A stretch of DNA of 64,000 nt from JABDMH01 sp965223025 (GTDB lineage: Bacteria > Bacteroidota > Bacteroidia > Chitinophagales > Saprospiraceae): contig CBDCVP010000022.1 of the NCBI GenBank assembly GCA_965223025.1, forward strand, positions 1,240,001 to 1,304,000. The letters run 5' to 3'. Numbering within the stretch: the first letter of the stretch is position 1; each line of letters opens with the position of its first letter. Below, in pieces: positions 1 to 9,081 of this stretch. Below the pieces are notes generated by a model. It was given only the letters and a program-made list of their open reading frames with translations. It did no database searches and was not told the DNA's origin. Made by a program: the position numbers and the translations under genes.

Positions 1-1003
1 AGTTGATTCTTTCTTCTACTTCAACGGGTAAATCTCCATATCGCTTCTTGGCACCGACATAGGTCAGATGTTTGAGATACTCATCTTGGCTTTTGAATCC
101 TTCTGGTAGTGGAAATGCAGGCAGTAAGACATCGCGGGTTAGATTAAGTGGTGCGATTTTGTCATAAATCTCTAAGGTGTGATCCAGTGCTTGTGGTACG
201 TCGGCAAAGAGTGCAGCCATCTCAGCCTTTGTCTTAAAGTAATAGTCTGAACTACTAAATTTGAAACGTTTGTCATCCTCCAGTTTACTGCCGGTATTGA
301 TGCACAGCAAAATGTCATGGGGTTTCCAATCCCTTTCTTCTACATAGTGAGCATCATTGGTAGCAATGACCTTCACATCATACTTCTTGGCAAATCCAAG
401 CAAGACCTGATTAATGTCTTCCTGACTCGTGCCACTGCCATCGATGTTTTCGAGGCCACGGTGACGCTGTAATTCTATGTAGTAGTCCTCCCCAAAAAGA
501 TCAATCCACCACTTGAGTTGCTCTTCGGCTTTTTCGATATCGCCTGCCAAGATGGTAGCTGGTATTTCGGCTGCCAGACAACAACTACTGGCGATCAATC
601 CCTCAGAATATTGCACCAAAAGCTCTTTGTCGATGCGTGGATACTCTCCATAAAGTCCTTCCATAAAGCCCAGGGAGCACAGCTTAGATAGATTGCGGTA
701 GCCTACCTCGTCCTTTGCCAAGAGCAGTTGGTGATAGCGCCTGTCTTTCTCACCAAGCTTACGAGAAAAGCTCTTGCGATGTCGATCCTCCACGAGGTAA
801 AACTCACAGCCTACTATCGGTTTGATCTTGCGTTTGTTGGCCTCGCGTACAAATTTAAAGGCGCCATACATATTACCATGGTCTGTCAGGGCAGCACCTT
901 TATGTCCATCCGCAACCGCTTTGTCGAGTAAGGTCTCAATTCGAGAGGCGCCATCTAGGAGAGAGTACTGGGTATGGCTGTGGAGATGAAGGAAATCAGG
1001 CAT
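1..1003 (-). CDS. dnaE: DNA polymerase III subunit alpha, N-terminal part (runs off left edge)
   Basis: Replicative DNA polymerase catalytic subunit; only the first 334 codons are in the window, and the reading frame stays open to the left edge. Translation of the minus strand from the ATG at 1001-1003 begins MPDFLHLHSHTQYSLLDGAS, the PHP-domain opening typical of DnaE (HxH metal-type motif, then SLLDGA). Later come ALTDHGNMYGAF and NDAHYVEERDW, both PHP-domain signatures. The start is well placed because the protein begins directly at the conserved motif. Only the PHP domain and the start of the palm region are visible, so PolC or a second DnaE paralogue cannot be fully excluded, but the motif spacing is that of DnaE. 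Confidence 0.95.
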   Translation of the reverse strand, partial: MPDFLHLHSHTQYSLLDGASRIETLLDKAVADGHKGAALTDHGNMYGAFKFVREANKRKIKPIVGCEFYLVEDRHRKSFSRKLGEKDRRYHQLLLAKDEVGYRNLSKLCSLGFMEGLYGEYPRIDKELLVQYSEGLIASSCCLAAEIPATILAGDIEKAEEQLKWWIDLFGEDYYIELQRHRGLENIDGSGTSQEDINQVLLGFAKKYDVKVIATNDAHYVEERDWKPHDILLCINTGSKLEDDKRFKFSSSDYYFKTKAEMAALFADVPQALDHTLEIYDKIAPLNLTRDVLLPAFPLPEGFKSQDEYLKHLTYVGAKKRYGDLPVEVEERIN

Positions 1004-1220
1004 CGGTGTATATTGTGAATTTATGGTCGCAAAGTAGCGTGGTATCCTTGTGGTCGAGGGTCGATGGCTAAGGTACAATACAATCTACGGCAATGAAAAT
1101 ATGGAGATATTTTTTGATATGAATTTACTGATGAATAGCGTGTGTCCGCGTTAGGATAAATCTACCCCAAGTGATCGAGATGATCAGAGCAAAGTGGGAG
1201 ATGTGAGTCTCACCAGTCAA

Positions 1221-2534
1221 TTACCTCAAAGCCCATCCCCGCCCGCGATAGTAGAGTGTCTGAATGACGCCTCGTACGAGCATAAAAATGAGCAGGGCCC
1301 ACCAGAGGCCGTGGTTGCCATAGGGTGCCTTTAATAAGTAGTGTAGACCAAGAAAAATGAGCAGCGACATGATCATGGCATTGCGCATAGTACGGGTGGC
1401 GGTAAGTCCTATGTAGATCCCATCCCAGATGTAGGAGAGAAACCCAGCCAGTGGGTAAACCACCAAATACCATAAATAAGGTGTGCTAGCAATGACTACG
1501 TCTGCCTGATTGGTAAAAAGCAAAAAAATTGGTCTGCCAAATAACCAGATCAAGATGCTGAAAAGCGACGCCAGACCGAATCCCCAATACATACAGTACT
1601 GGATGGTCAGAGAAACTTTTGGGCGCCTTTCTGCCCCCCGATATTTTCCTACCAATGCCTCGGCGGCAAAGGCAAAACCATCGATGCCATACGACACCCA
1701 GTTTGTCAACTGAAGCAAGACCACATTGACCGCCAGAATGGTCGTGCCTGCAGCGGATGACTGACTGTAGAAAAATGCGAAGACAAAGGTGAGGCATAAT
1801 GTACGAAAAAACAGATCTGCGTTTACACTAAAAAAACGTTTCATAGCCTCCATCTCTTGGTACATGGCATGTGTGAATCGCCAGATATAATCGGCGTATG
1901 AGTGGAAGAGCAGTCCCACCCCTCCCAAAAGACCCAGGTACTGGGCAATCACGGTACCCCAAGCTACCCCTGCAATACCCATGTCAAAATACCGGATAAA
2001 AAGTAGACTCAGTCCAATGTTGCACACATTAATACCAATGGTCAAGTAAAGTGGGTAGAACGCATTTTGCATCCCAAAGAACCAGCCAAACAGCACATAC
2101 AGGGCCAAGGTGGCAGGTGCCGCCCAGATCCTGATGCTGAAGTAAGTGCTCACCAATCCTTCAAGTGAGTCATCTACCTGCAGCAGTCGGATTCCCAACC
2201 ATTCCAGAGGAAGTTGCGCCAACAATAAAATCAATGACAGCCCCATGGCCACCAATAATGATCTACCCAGCGAATGACTGGCAGCAACGGAGTCTTCAGC
2301 ACCATGAGCCTGGGCTGTCAAGCCAGTAGTACCCATTCGTAGAAAGCCAAAATTCCAATAGATAAAATTCAATATCATCGCGCCAATACCAACGGCTCCC
2401 AGATGGGCTGCCGATAGATGACCCATCAATGCGGTATCCACGGTGCTGAGTAATGGAACCGAAACATTGCTTAGAATGTTTGGCAAGGCTAAACGCAAGA
2501 TTTCTCTATTCACAAGTGGCAAGTATGAGATCAA
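1221..2534 (-). CDS. MATE family multidrug/toxin efflux transporter (DinF-like)
   Basis: Integral membrane antiporter of the MATE family, about 437 residues, the usual family length, with about twelve hydrophobic segments in two halves. The stretch near residues 65-80 (FLRMGTTGLTAQAHG) is the motif of the DinF branch. It probably exports cationic or organic toxic compounds using a Na+ or H+ gradient; the substrate cannot be read from sequence. The start is uncertain. The first available codon is TTG at 2534, but a TACCTTTG (-7 element, 2532-2539 on the minus strand) overlaps it, so translation may begin at TTG 2522 or GTG 2513. It is divergent from the PASTA gene and shares about 300 bp of upstream DNA with it. 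Confidence 0.9.
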   Translation of the reverse strand: MISYLPLVNREILRLALPNILSNVSVPLLSTVDTALMGHLSAAHLGAVGIGAMILNFIYWNFGFLRMGTTGLTAQAHGAEDSVAASHSLGRSLLVAMGLSLILLLAQLPLEWLGIRLLQVDDSLEGLVSTYFSIRIWAAPATLALYVLFGWFFGMQNAFYPLYLTIGINVCNIGLSLLFIRYFDMGIAGVAWGTVIAQYLGLLGGVGLLFHSYADYIWRFTHAMYQEMEAMKRFFSVNADLFFRTLCLTFVFAFFYSQSSAAGTTILAVNVVLLQLTNWVSYGIDGFAFAAEALVGKYRGAERRPKVSLTIQYCMYWGFGLASLFSILIWLFGRPIFLLFTNQADVVIASTPYLWYLVVYPLAGFLSYIWDGIYIGLTATRTMRNAMIMSLLIFLGLHYLLKAPYGNHGLWWALLIFMLVRGVIQTLYYRGRGWALR

Positions 2535-2842
2535 AGGTAACCTTCAAAACTCTTATTGGCGAAACTCGTCCAAGCTCACATTTGTCCGGAAATGGTGGCG
2601 ATCATCCTCATCAAAATCGCTTGTTGTGAATCGAATAAACATCATGTATTTTTCACATGTGTATGCCAATTTTTAAATTTACCTTTGCGTATTCCTCGTC
2701 AAATCAAGAAATGAAACTGCTTTTGAATGCAACACATACTTGTTAGATAAGCTGAAAAAGCAATGGGCAATGCTACTTTGATGAAGACCAAAACAAAATG
2801 TGAATGCGTGCCTGACTACACTTGGGCCAATCGACTTTAGAT
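2535..2842. other. Divergent intergenic region between MATE and PASTA genes
   Basis: No convincing gene. It carries -7-like elements of the Bacteroidota type in both directions: TACCTTTG at 2680-2687 on the + strand, about 155 bp before the PASTA gene, and one at 2532-2539 on the minus strand at the MATE start. Neither has a good TTTG at the expected -33 distance, so both are tentative. Confidence 0.4.
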
Positions 2843-3622
2843 ATGATTTGGAGGAATTTAGCTGGGATCGCTCTATTCTTATTAGGATGTCTTCTATTGA
2901 CCATCTTCGGTTTAAGATGGTATACCCACCATGGAAGATCGCTGGTTTTACCCAACTATATCGACCAGCATCTGGACATAGCAAAAAGAGATGCCGAAAG
3001 GAATTCGTTTGAACTAAGGATCATTGATTCCGTCTTTGTGGTTGGTAAGCAAGGCGGGATCATATTAGATCAAAACCCTGCAGCAGGCAGTAAAGTGAAA
3101 GCAAAACGGAAGGTCTACCTGACAGTGACCAAAACACAGGCTGACGAGATTCCCTTCCGCAGGTTGCCCATTTTGTATGGCAAGAACTACAACCGTAAGC
3201 AAAAAGAGCTGGAACAGGGTTACCAGATCAAAACCAAAGTGATCGGCAAGAAGTATGACTCTGGTGCCCCGGACCATATTTTGGAAGTGCTGTATAATGG
3301 CCAGACCGTGGTCAATAGTAAAGTTCGAAAAGATGATGCGATGATTGAGAAAGGAGGAACACTGGAAATGATCCTCTCCAAATCAAGTGGAGGCTCCCTG
3401 ACAATGCCAGACCTCACATGCAAGATGTACACCGAAGTTGCGTTTCAATTACAAACGCTTAACCTGGTCATGGGTGAGCATCACCAGGATGACACAGTGG
3501 ATGACCGGGATGTAGCCTATGTATGGAAGCAGGAACCCTATGCCGGAAGTAGAATTTATACCGGTGACACGGTTCAGGTATTCCTGACACAGGTCAAACC
3601 AACTGACTGCATCGATCCATAG
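2843..3622 (+). CDS. PASTA domain-containing membrane protein
   Basis: Single-pass membrane protein of 259 residues when started at the ATG at 2843; a TTG at 2822 is the only longer option and would put seven polar residues ahead of the anchor. One hydrophobic segment (about residues 6-25) is followed by three PASTA repeats (roughly 33-98, 104-185, 187-250). The repeat hallmarks are visible: VLPNY and MPDL openings, QNPAAGSKV and KQEPYAGSRI turns, and terminal VYLTV / VQVFLTQ strands. PASTA domains bind peptidoglycan fragments in Gram-positive kinases; in Bacteroidota these short kinase-less forms are widespread and of unknown role. It lies 20 bp upstream of a T9SS-sorted protein gene, probably in one operon. 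Confidence 0.85.
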   Translation: MIWRNLAGIALFLLGCLLLTIFGLRWYTHHGRSLVLPNYIDQHLDIAKRDAERNSFELRIIDSVFVVGKQGGIILDQNPAAGSKVKAKRKVYLTVTKTQADEIPFRRLPILYGKNYNRKQKELEQGYQIKTKVIGKKYDSGAPDHILEVLYNGQTVVNSKVRKDDAMIEKGGTLEMILSKSSGGSLTMPDLTCKMYTEVAFQLQTLNLVMGEHHQDDTVDDRDVAYVWKQEPYAGSRIYTGDTVQVFLTQVKPTDCIDP

Positions 3623-3642
3623 ATAACAGCCTCATTTTGCCA

Positions 3643-5802
3643 ATGACCAAATCAGTCCTAATTTCGATCTCATGCTTCATTTGTACTGCCCTGTTGGCGC
3701 AACCATCGGAAGTACCACTCAGTAACAATCCTTCGATTTATCAGTATCAGCCTGGTCATGCTCGTCAGGATGAAGCCACCCGCATAAAGGTCTACGTTCC
3801 CGTTGGTGAAAGCACCACATACTGTGTAGGTCGGAGACTTATCTTAGGAGAACTAGACAGCATCAATTTTAGTCAATGCCAGGCACTAGACTTTGGCAAT
3901 GTCACGGTTGGGGATAGCTGCGTAAGCTATCAAAATGATGGTGAATTGGGGCAAGATGTCCTGTGTATGGAGCTTTGTGATATCGACAATATCTGCACCA
4001 ATTTCGAGGTCCATTTCATATCTGTCGGTACTACACCGCTACCTTTTAGTGATGATTTTTCCTACCCGGGGCCTTATCCGAGCTCAGACTTTTGGATCAC
4101 CGATGATGTCTTTATCAACTATACCCTGGCTGAAAGACCTCTGTCATTAGGTGTGGCAACATTTGATGGACTAAATAATAAGGGAAACCCATACCCAAAA
4201 GGATCACTTTTTTCCGATGAGCTCACCTCAAAATTTATCGATGTGAGTGGTCAGGAACACATCGTCTTCTCCTTCTTCGTCCAGCCCAAAGGGCAAGGGA
4301 TCAAACCTCGTACCGGTGATTCACTGATGCTTGACTTTCGTGATAGGGAGGGCCAGTGGATCAGAGTCTGGCAGCAGGAAGGTCTACCGCAGGAATTTTC
4401 TATTGGGATGCCCTCGCCAGATTTCTCCTATCAATCCGTGGAGCTCGTTGAGAATTTCTTGCATTCATCCTTCCAATTCCGCTTCCAAAACAGGTCCAAG
4501 AATGAAGGTTTGCAGGAGTTATGGCATTTAGAATATGTCCGCATGGGAAATCCGGCAGAAAGCAGGGAAATATTCGAAGATATCGCATTTACAGCACCAG
4601 CACTTTCTGTACTCTCACCCTATACGCATATGCCCTCCAGCCATTTTGAAGCTGGAGAAGTGCGGTCAAATGTAGTGAGTGCATTTTACAATTTTGATGG
4701 TGTGCCCCTGGCCATGAGTGACCCTATGGTATCCATCTATCACGACAATCAGCAGTTGATGCAACGCACATTGATTGAGCCCGTGCAAAACTGGACGCTG
4801 GCACCCGGACACACTGACTATGACTTTCTCCTTAATGATGGAGGATCTATGAATGTTGAGGTCTTACAGAATGCACTGCTGAGCATTATTCAGCCTGGAG
4901 AAGATTATCAAGTGATTTCTGCTTTGGATTTCACACGTGCGTCTGAGATCATCAATGGCGATCAGAACAACCAAACCGAGACCATTACGGAGTTCTCCAA
5001 TTACTTTGCTTACGACGACGGTTCAGCTGAGTCAGCCATCATTGACAGAGGAGGTCCTGGCGTCCTCAGCACCACCTTGGCTGTCGAATTTCATACCAAT
5101 GTCGAAGATAAGCTGCAAGGTGTTCAGTTTCTTTTTCCCCACATTGAGGGTGATTTTTCCAGCCAATTATTCAATATGAAGATTTGGCTAGACAGTTTGG
5201 ACGACACCCCAGAATTTGCGCAGGAGCTGCTTAAACCCTACTATGCAGATGCATTTTACGATACACTGCAAGGATTCACTACCTACGACCTGAGAGACAC
5301 CGGTAATAACAAAATCTCATTGCAGGTACCCAAAGGGAAATTTTTTATAGGATGGGAACAGATCGATCTATCGGGAGTAAAGATTCCCGTTGGGTATGAT
5401 ATCAATTCCCCCGAGGGTGCTAAGTTCTTCTATTATAATGTGGGTAGCGGCTGGATTAATGTGGATGAAGCTGGCAGTTTAAGAAGGGGTGCCCTGATGG
5501 TCCGACCCATTGTCGGCAATGAGGAAGTGATCTCCACCCCCATCTATGAAGCAGACAAGCCCAACCTGGTCTTTGATGTCTATCCCAATCCCACCAACGG
5601 TTTCGTACGACTCGATATCCATTCTCAGGTGCTATCAGATTGGGAACTAACAATCTACAGCTTGACGGGAAATCTCGTGCACCACAGTAGTTTTATACCG
5701 CAGGTCGATCTCTCCCGTCTGCTTCCGGGCACCTACATCATCACTGCAAAAAACAGCAGACTTGGGGAACAAGTAAGTAGAAAAATAACTTTAATGCATT
5801 GA
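3643..5802 (+). CDS. T9SS type A sorting-domain surface protein, function unknown
   Basis: Secreted protein of about 719 residues. A signal peptide (MTKSVLISISCFICTALLAQ) follows the ATG at 3643; the TTG at 3637 is a less likely start. The last ~75 residues form a type IX secretion C-terminal sorting domain: YPNPTNGFVRL, then a LTIYSLTGNLV strand, a SRLLPGTYI turn and a short basic end. The sorting domain directs the protein across the outer membrane for anchoring or release. The body has no recognisable catalytic motif and looks beta-rich, with strand patterns as in Ig-like or jelly-roll domains. It is tightly spaced after the PASTA gene and 28 bp before the rhodanese gene. Confidence 0.8.
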   Translation: MTKSVLISISCFICTALLAQPSEVPLSNNPSIYQYQPGHARQDEATRIKVYVPVGESTTYCVGRRLILGELDSINFSQCQALDFGNVTVGDSCVSYQNDGELGQDVLCMELCDIDNICTNFEVHFISVGTTPLPFSDDFSYPGPYPSSDFWITDDVFINYTLAERPLSLGVATFDGLNNKGNPYPKGSLFSDELTSKFIDVSGQEHIVFSFFVQPKGQGIKPRTGDSLMLDFRDREGQWIRVWQQEGLPQEFSIGMPSPDFSYQSVELVENFLHSSFQFRFQNRSKNEGLQELWHLEYVRMGNPAESREIFEDIAFTAPALSVLSPYTHMPSSHFEAGEVRSNVVSAFYNFDGVPLAMSDPMVSIYHDNQQLMQRTLIEPVQNWTLAPGHTDYDFLLNDGGSMNVEVLQNALLSIIQPGEDYQVISALDFTRASEIINGDQNNQTETITEFSNYFAYDDGSAESAIIDRGGPGVLSTTLAVEFHTNVEDKLQGVQFLFPHIEGDFSSQLFNMKIWLDSLDDTPEFAQELLKPYYADAFYDTLQGFTTYDLRDTGNNKISLQVPKGKFFIGWEQIDLSGVKIPVGYDINSPEGAKFFYYNVGSGWINVDEAGSLRRGALMVRPIVGNEEVISTPIYEADKPNLVFDVYPNPTNGFVRLDIHSQVLSDWELTIYSLTGNLVHHSSFIPQVDLSRLLPGTYIITAKNSRLGEQVSRKITLMH

Positions 5803-5830
5803 ATTTGTGTCAAAGGTCTAAAAACAAGGC

Positions 5831-6142
5831 ATGGACATTACCATAAAGGAACTAAAACACAGGCTTCAGAAAGAGGAGTTCATCATTTTGGTAGATGTGA
5901 GGGAACCGCACGAACACGAAGCCTTTAACATAGGTGGGATACTCATGCCCCTCGGTGAAATACCGGCAAGAGCTGAAGAGCTGTTGCCCCATCAAAATGA
6001 TGAAATAGTCATGTACTGCCGATCCGGCAAACGCAGTGATACAGCCAAGCATTATCTTACTCAAGCGGGTTTCAGCAATGTTCGCAATCTACTGGGAGGT
6101 ATGTTGGCCTGGCAAGAAGATGATGCCCAGAGTGAGTCATGA
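5831..6142 (+). CDS. Rhodanese-like domain protein
   Basis: Small cytoplasmic single-domain rhodanese of 103 residues, the usual size for stand-alone members. VDVREPHEHE (21-30) is the conserved substrate-side motif and MYCRSGKRSDTA (61-72) the active-site loop with the persulfide-carrying cysteine at 63. The end, NLLGGMLAWQ, is also typical. It likely transfers sulfane sulfur to an acceptor such as a thiol or a sulfur-trafficking protein; the partner is not identifiable here. It is the last gene of the co-directional 2843-6142 string and converges on the C1 peptidase gene with only 28 bp between them and no visible terminator. Confidence 0.9.
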   Translation: MDITIKELKHRLQKEEFIILVDVREPHEHEAFNIGGILMPLGEIPARAEELLPHQNDEIVMYCRSGKRSDTAKHYLTQAGFSNVRNLLGGMLAWQEDDAQSES

Positions 6143-6170
6143 TCAGTCAAGGGACCATCTATCTGCCTCA

Positions 6171-7706
6171 TTACTCAGCTTCAACCCTTAAGATGATAGG
6201 GACGATCTTTCCACTGCTTCGTGTGCTGACTTCAAAACCCATGTGACCAGGACTATAAGTGATATCAGCAAAGGGTATCATGTGCTTTTGCAATATCCGG
6301 GGTAATCTGTCTTGAATCATACCCTGATCACTCGCCAAAGTTTCACTGAGGTAGCGTATGTACTTTGGTTTGATCTTCTTCTCCGAAAATAGCACTACAA
6401 GATGGTCGATGCCGGGATGCGCGATCGTAAGCGCTGTTTCGTAGGTCGGTATGGTTAGCATCGAGCCACTGGAGAGCAGTAAGGCAGATTCATTATGCTC
6501 AGAGAATTTTTCGTTGTACGGTGCTGCCCGGGGAAAGTGGACCTCAGGCTTACCGTGCGGATCGACGCTAAATACATAGATATAACCTCGGTCAAAATCA
6601 CTTTTGACGAAAAGCTGAAATTGTTCCCCCACCTTTCGGTTTTTCAACACATAGTGCTTGTTTTCTAACCGGACCAACTGCTCCTTAAAAAGGGGTTTGT
6701 CCTCCAGCCATCGACCAGTATAGAGCTTAAATCCAAAGGACCCTGCCATCGACCTTAGATCCTGACCCTGGATTGATGTGGGCATGGACACTGGTGTCAT
6801 GTCCACATCAAAGTCGATTTCATCACCTCCTTCCAACATCAATGCATACGCATGACGGCAATAATCGCCAAAATGGCTGTACCTAATCCAAATGAATCCA
6901 TCTTCACCCCAATTCTTTCCCCAGCTATTCATGACCTTAAAAGCACCACTCATTTCAGGTGAAATATTGGGATCTCCCTGTCCAAATTTGTCATCATCAT
7001 AGCCTACCACGACCATGGCATGGCCCCCAGCATAGGTACGATCACCAACCGTGGGCATCCAACTCTCGTCTCCATGCCGGATGGCATAAAAGTTATTAAG
7101 TACTTTCATACCGACGATGACTGGTTTGCGCTGAGACAATACCAACTTGACCTGTATTACCTTGTTGTCGGACTCGGCCTTTGGATCAAAAAGGCGAATG
7201 TGCTCCTCTATCCGATGATTCTTTGCTTTATCTATCAATGCATTGGGCACCTCGACACTGCAATCATTTACGTCAAAATCATACTCCCTGGCCAGGCAAT
7301 TACCTTTCTCTGCAAGGAGCTCCAATGCCTTGGGCATTCTGACGCCTTTACAGTCTCCATTCGCCAGTTGATTGTACACAAATAGCGCGGAGTTTGCATT
7401 CTGAGTAATGTGTCGCTTGTCACTCCAACCGTTTAGAAGGGCACGTTCGATGGTCATGGCAGCATAGCCTGCAGACCAACCCACACAAGAGGATATATCG
7501 CCTTGATCTCGCACTTCCGGGCAGAGCGGAGATAGATCTATGGTTCTTGGCACCGCCTTCTGACCCAGATCCACATGGATGTTATCTGAACTCTGGGGTA
7601 CTTGCAGGTATTCCTCATCATCAAGCACAAGACCCATGGGAAAATTCTGCTGACCAAAACTCTGGAAAAATCCCAGTAAAGCGACGATTAGTACAAATGG
7701 CTTCAT
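6171..7706 (-). CDS. Exported papain-family (C1) cysteine peptidase with C-terminal DUF4384-like domain
   Basis: Exported cysteine peptidase of 511 residues when started at the ATG at 7704-7706, which opens a clear signal peptide (MKPFVLIVALLGFFQSFGQQ). The longer upstream reading is rejected: it puts 41 polar residues before the signal, and a TAnnTTTG element lies at 7763-7770. The papain triad is visible: Cys74 in DQGDISSCVGWSA, His229 in GGHAMVVVGY, Asn260 in MNSWGKNWGEDG. After about residue 310, the stretch with LFVKSDFDRGYIYVFSVDPHG and LTIPTYE resembles DUF4384, a domain often attached to proteases and caspases in TPR/CHAT-type loci. No propeptide of classical length is evident. Substrate unknown; the site of action is periplasm or outside. 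Confidence 0.88.
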   Translation of the reverse strand: MKPFVLIVALLGFFQSFGQQNFPMGLVLDDEEYLQVPQSSDNIHVDLGQKAVPRTIDLSPLCPEVRDQGDISSCVGWSAGYAAMTIERALLNGWSDKRHITQNANSALFVYNQLANGDCKGVRMPKALELLAEKGNCLAREYDFDVNDCSVEVPNALIDKAKNHRIEEHIRLFDPKAESDNKVIQVKLVLSQRKPVIVGMKVLNNFYAIRHGDESWMPTVGDRTYAGGHAMVVVGYDDDKFGQGDPNISPEMSGAFKVMNSWGKNWGEDGFIWIRYSHFGDYCRHAYALMLEGGDEIDFDVDMTPVSMPTSIQGQDLRSMAGSFGFKLYTGRWLEDKPLFKEQLVRLENKHYVLKNRKVGEQFQLFVKSDFDRGYIYVFSVDPHGKPEVHFPRAAPYNEKFSEHNESALLLSSGSMLTIPTYETALTIAHPGIDHLVVLFSEKKIKPKYIRYLSETLASDQGMIQDRLPRILQKHMIPFADITYSPGHMGFEVSTRSSGKIVPIILRVEAE

Positions 7707-8127
7707 CAGAGAAACTAATTTATATTGAAAGCACATCGAAACCTTGCTGTGCAAGATGTGTGCAAAGTTAGGAGTTAAACCCTCTTCATTCTCTTGCCTT
7801 GCTATTGTCATCATCCTGTGCATTACCATAGAGTCCTGAGAAAGATAAGGTATTCCATTTTTTTAAAAGGTGCTAGTTTGTCATGCACCTTCACCTTAAT
7901 GTAAAAAGACACCTCAGAATGTCCCTGCAAGACTGAACCTTTTTTATCCTCCGAGGTATTTTCATTATGGAGGCTCATGCCCAAGGTCAGATGGTTGTTT
8001 GATCACGATCAGATATCGGGCAAAACCTTTTTACTAAAGACTCCAAACAAGAAAACCTCCTGAGCTTTTTGATGCGCTCAGGAGGCCCGGCTTTCATTTC
8101 TATGCCGTTATATATTGAGACTGGAGA
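7707..8127. other. Gene-free stretch upstream of the C1 peptidase gene
   Basis: No gene is supported. It contains a CAAAGTTA (TAACTTTG on the minus strand, 7763-7770) that fits a -7 element for the peptidase gene, a 7-bp stem hairpin at 7867-7891 (AAGGTGC / GCACCTT, 11-nt loop) without a T-run, and the terminator of the next gene at about 8045-8085. Confidence 0.4.
8045..8085 (-). terminator. Rho-independent terminator of the 8128-9081 gene
   Basis: On the minus strand a perfect 10-bp stem (CCTCCTGAGC at 8056-8065 pairs with GCTCAGGAGG at 8076-8085, 10-nt loop) is followed by TTTTCTTGTTT. It lies about 43 bp after the stop of the Cys/His-rich protein gene and is oriented to end it. Confidence 0.8.
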
Positions 8128-9081
8128 CTATGAACTAGGATGTTTGACAATAACCGTCTTATAAATGTAGTGGTAGTCGCCACATCGGTCTTTGATCTTA
8201 CACTTCAACTTATGGTGACCGTACTTAAGCCTCAGCTGATTGTCGCTGCTTCCTTTGCCCCATTCGAATGGATACTTGGTCTCCTTGCGAATGTACTTGC
8301 CATCGACATATAGTTCCATGTAGGCAATGTGCTTGTAGTTATCTGGTCGGACTTTTACATACAATTTTTTTCCATACTGAGAGTAAGTGCTCTTGGGATA
8401 TTCCCAGCGAGAATTCCAGTGGCAATTGTTAGTGTGACCATCATCATGGCAATCTCCCCAGCAGCGTACTTTATGACAGTTGCTGATCTCATGGTAGTTA
8501 TCTGATTTGCAAACCAACTTTCCGCTGCATGTGTACCAGTATGGAGTGTGCGAACCACATTTCACTATGCGGAAGTAAGTCTTACCATTCTTCTTGTACT
8601 GGCATACTTTGTATCCATGCTTGTATGGATGGCACCAGCTCATGTTAAATGGGTTGGAAAAGTTGCAATCATTGTGATGTCCTCCACCACCATCACCGTG
8701 GCCCTTGACATAAAAGGTACAGTAGATGTAATGGGTCTTGCCACACCTATCCTTGATCTTACACTTGAGCTTATAGGTGCCCGGATGCATGTTCTTAAGT
8801 TTGTGATCTCCTCCTTTACCCCATTCGAAAGGGTACTTGCTTTCCTTACGGATGTACTGACCATTGATGTACAACTCCATATAGGAGATATCGTGATACT
8901 TTTTGGGTTGGACTTTCACGTATACATTCTTGCCCTTGCTATAAGATTGACCTTTCTTAGGGTATACGAAATAAGAATCCCAGTAACAGTGACCATAAGA
9001 AGCTTCAGCAATGTCGGCTGTAGCACTCACAGAAAACATACCTACCAACATGACTGAAAAGAATAAGATTAGATTTTTCAT
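8128..9081 (-). CDS. Secreted Cys/His/Lys/Tyr-rich protein with two Ig-like repeats
   Basis: Secreted protein of 317 residues, signal peptide about 1-22 (MKNLILFFSVMLVGMFSVSA). Two similar ~96-residue repeats (about 32-127 and 220-315) share YPFEWGKG, KLKCKIKDRCG and a MELY-(I/V)-(N/D)-G-(Q/K)-YIRKE core. Their layout fits the bacterial Ig-like Big_7 family. Between them lies a Gly/His linker (GHGDGGGGHH) and a cysteine- and histidine-rich segment of about 85 residues with paired cysteines. Composition is strongly basic and aromatic. No sorting domain and no catalytic motif are seen. The many paired Cys suggest disulfides or metal binding. Adhesin, matrix protein or metal-binding scaffold are all possible; I do not recognise the family as a whole. 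It has its own strong terminator, so it is probably monocistronic. Confidence 0.8.
   Translation of the reverse strand: MKNLILFFSVMLVGMFSVSATADIAEASYGHCYWDSYFVYPKKGQSYSKGKNVYVKVQPKKYHDISYMELYINGQYIRKESKYPFEWGKGGDHKLKNMHPGTYKLKCKIKDRCGKTHYIYCTFYVKGHGDGGGGHHNDCNFSNPFNMSWCHPYKHGYKVCQYKKNGKTYFRIVKCGSHTPYWYTCSGKLVCKSDNYHEISNCHKVRCWGDCHDDGHTNNCHWNSRWEYPKSTYSQYGKKLYVKVRPDNYKHIAYMELYVDGKYIRKETKYPFEWGKGSSDNQLRLKYGHHKLKCKIKDRCGDYHYIYKTVIVKHPSS

Noticed and set aside
7867..7891. 7-bp hairpin upstream of the C1 peptidase gene considered as a terminator
   Set aside because: No adequate T-run on either strand and no gene end next to it.
8548..9057. 169-residue open frame on the + strand opposite the Cys/His-rich protein gene
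   Set aside because: It is the antisense of a supported repeat protein, has no promoter or ribosome site and its composition simply mirrors the complementary codons.
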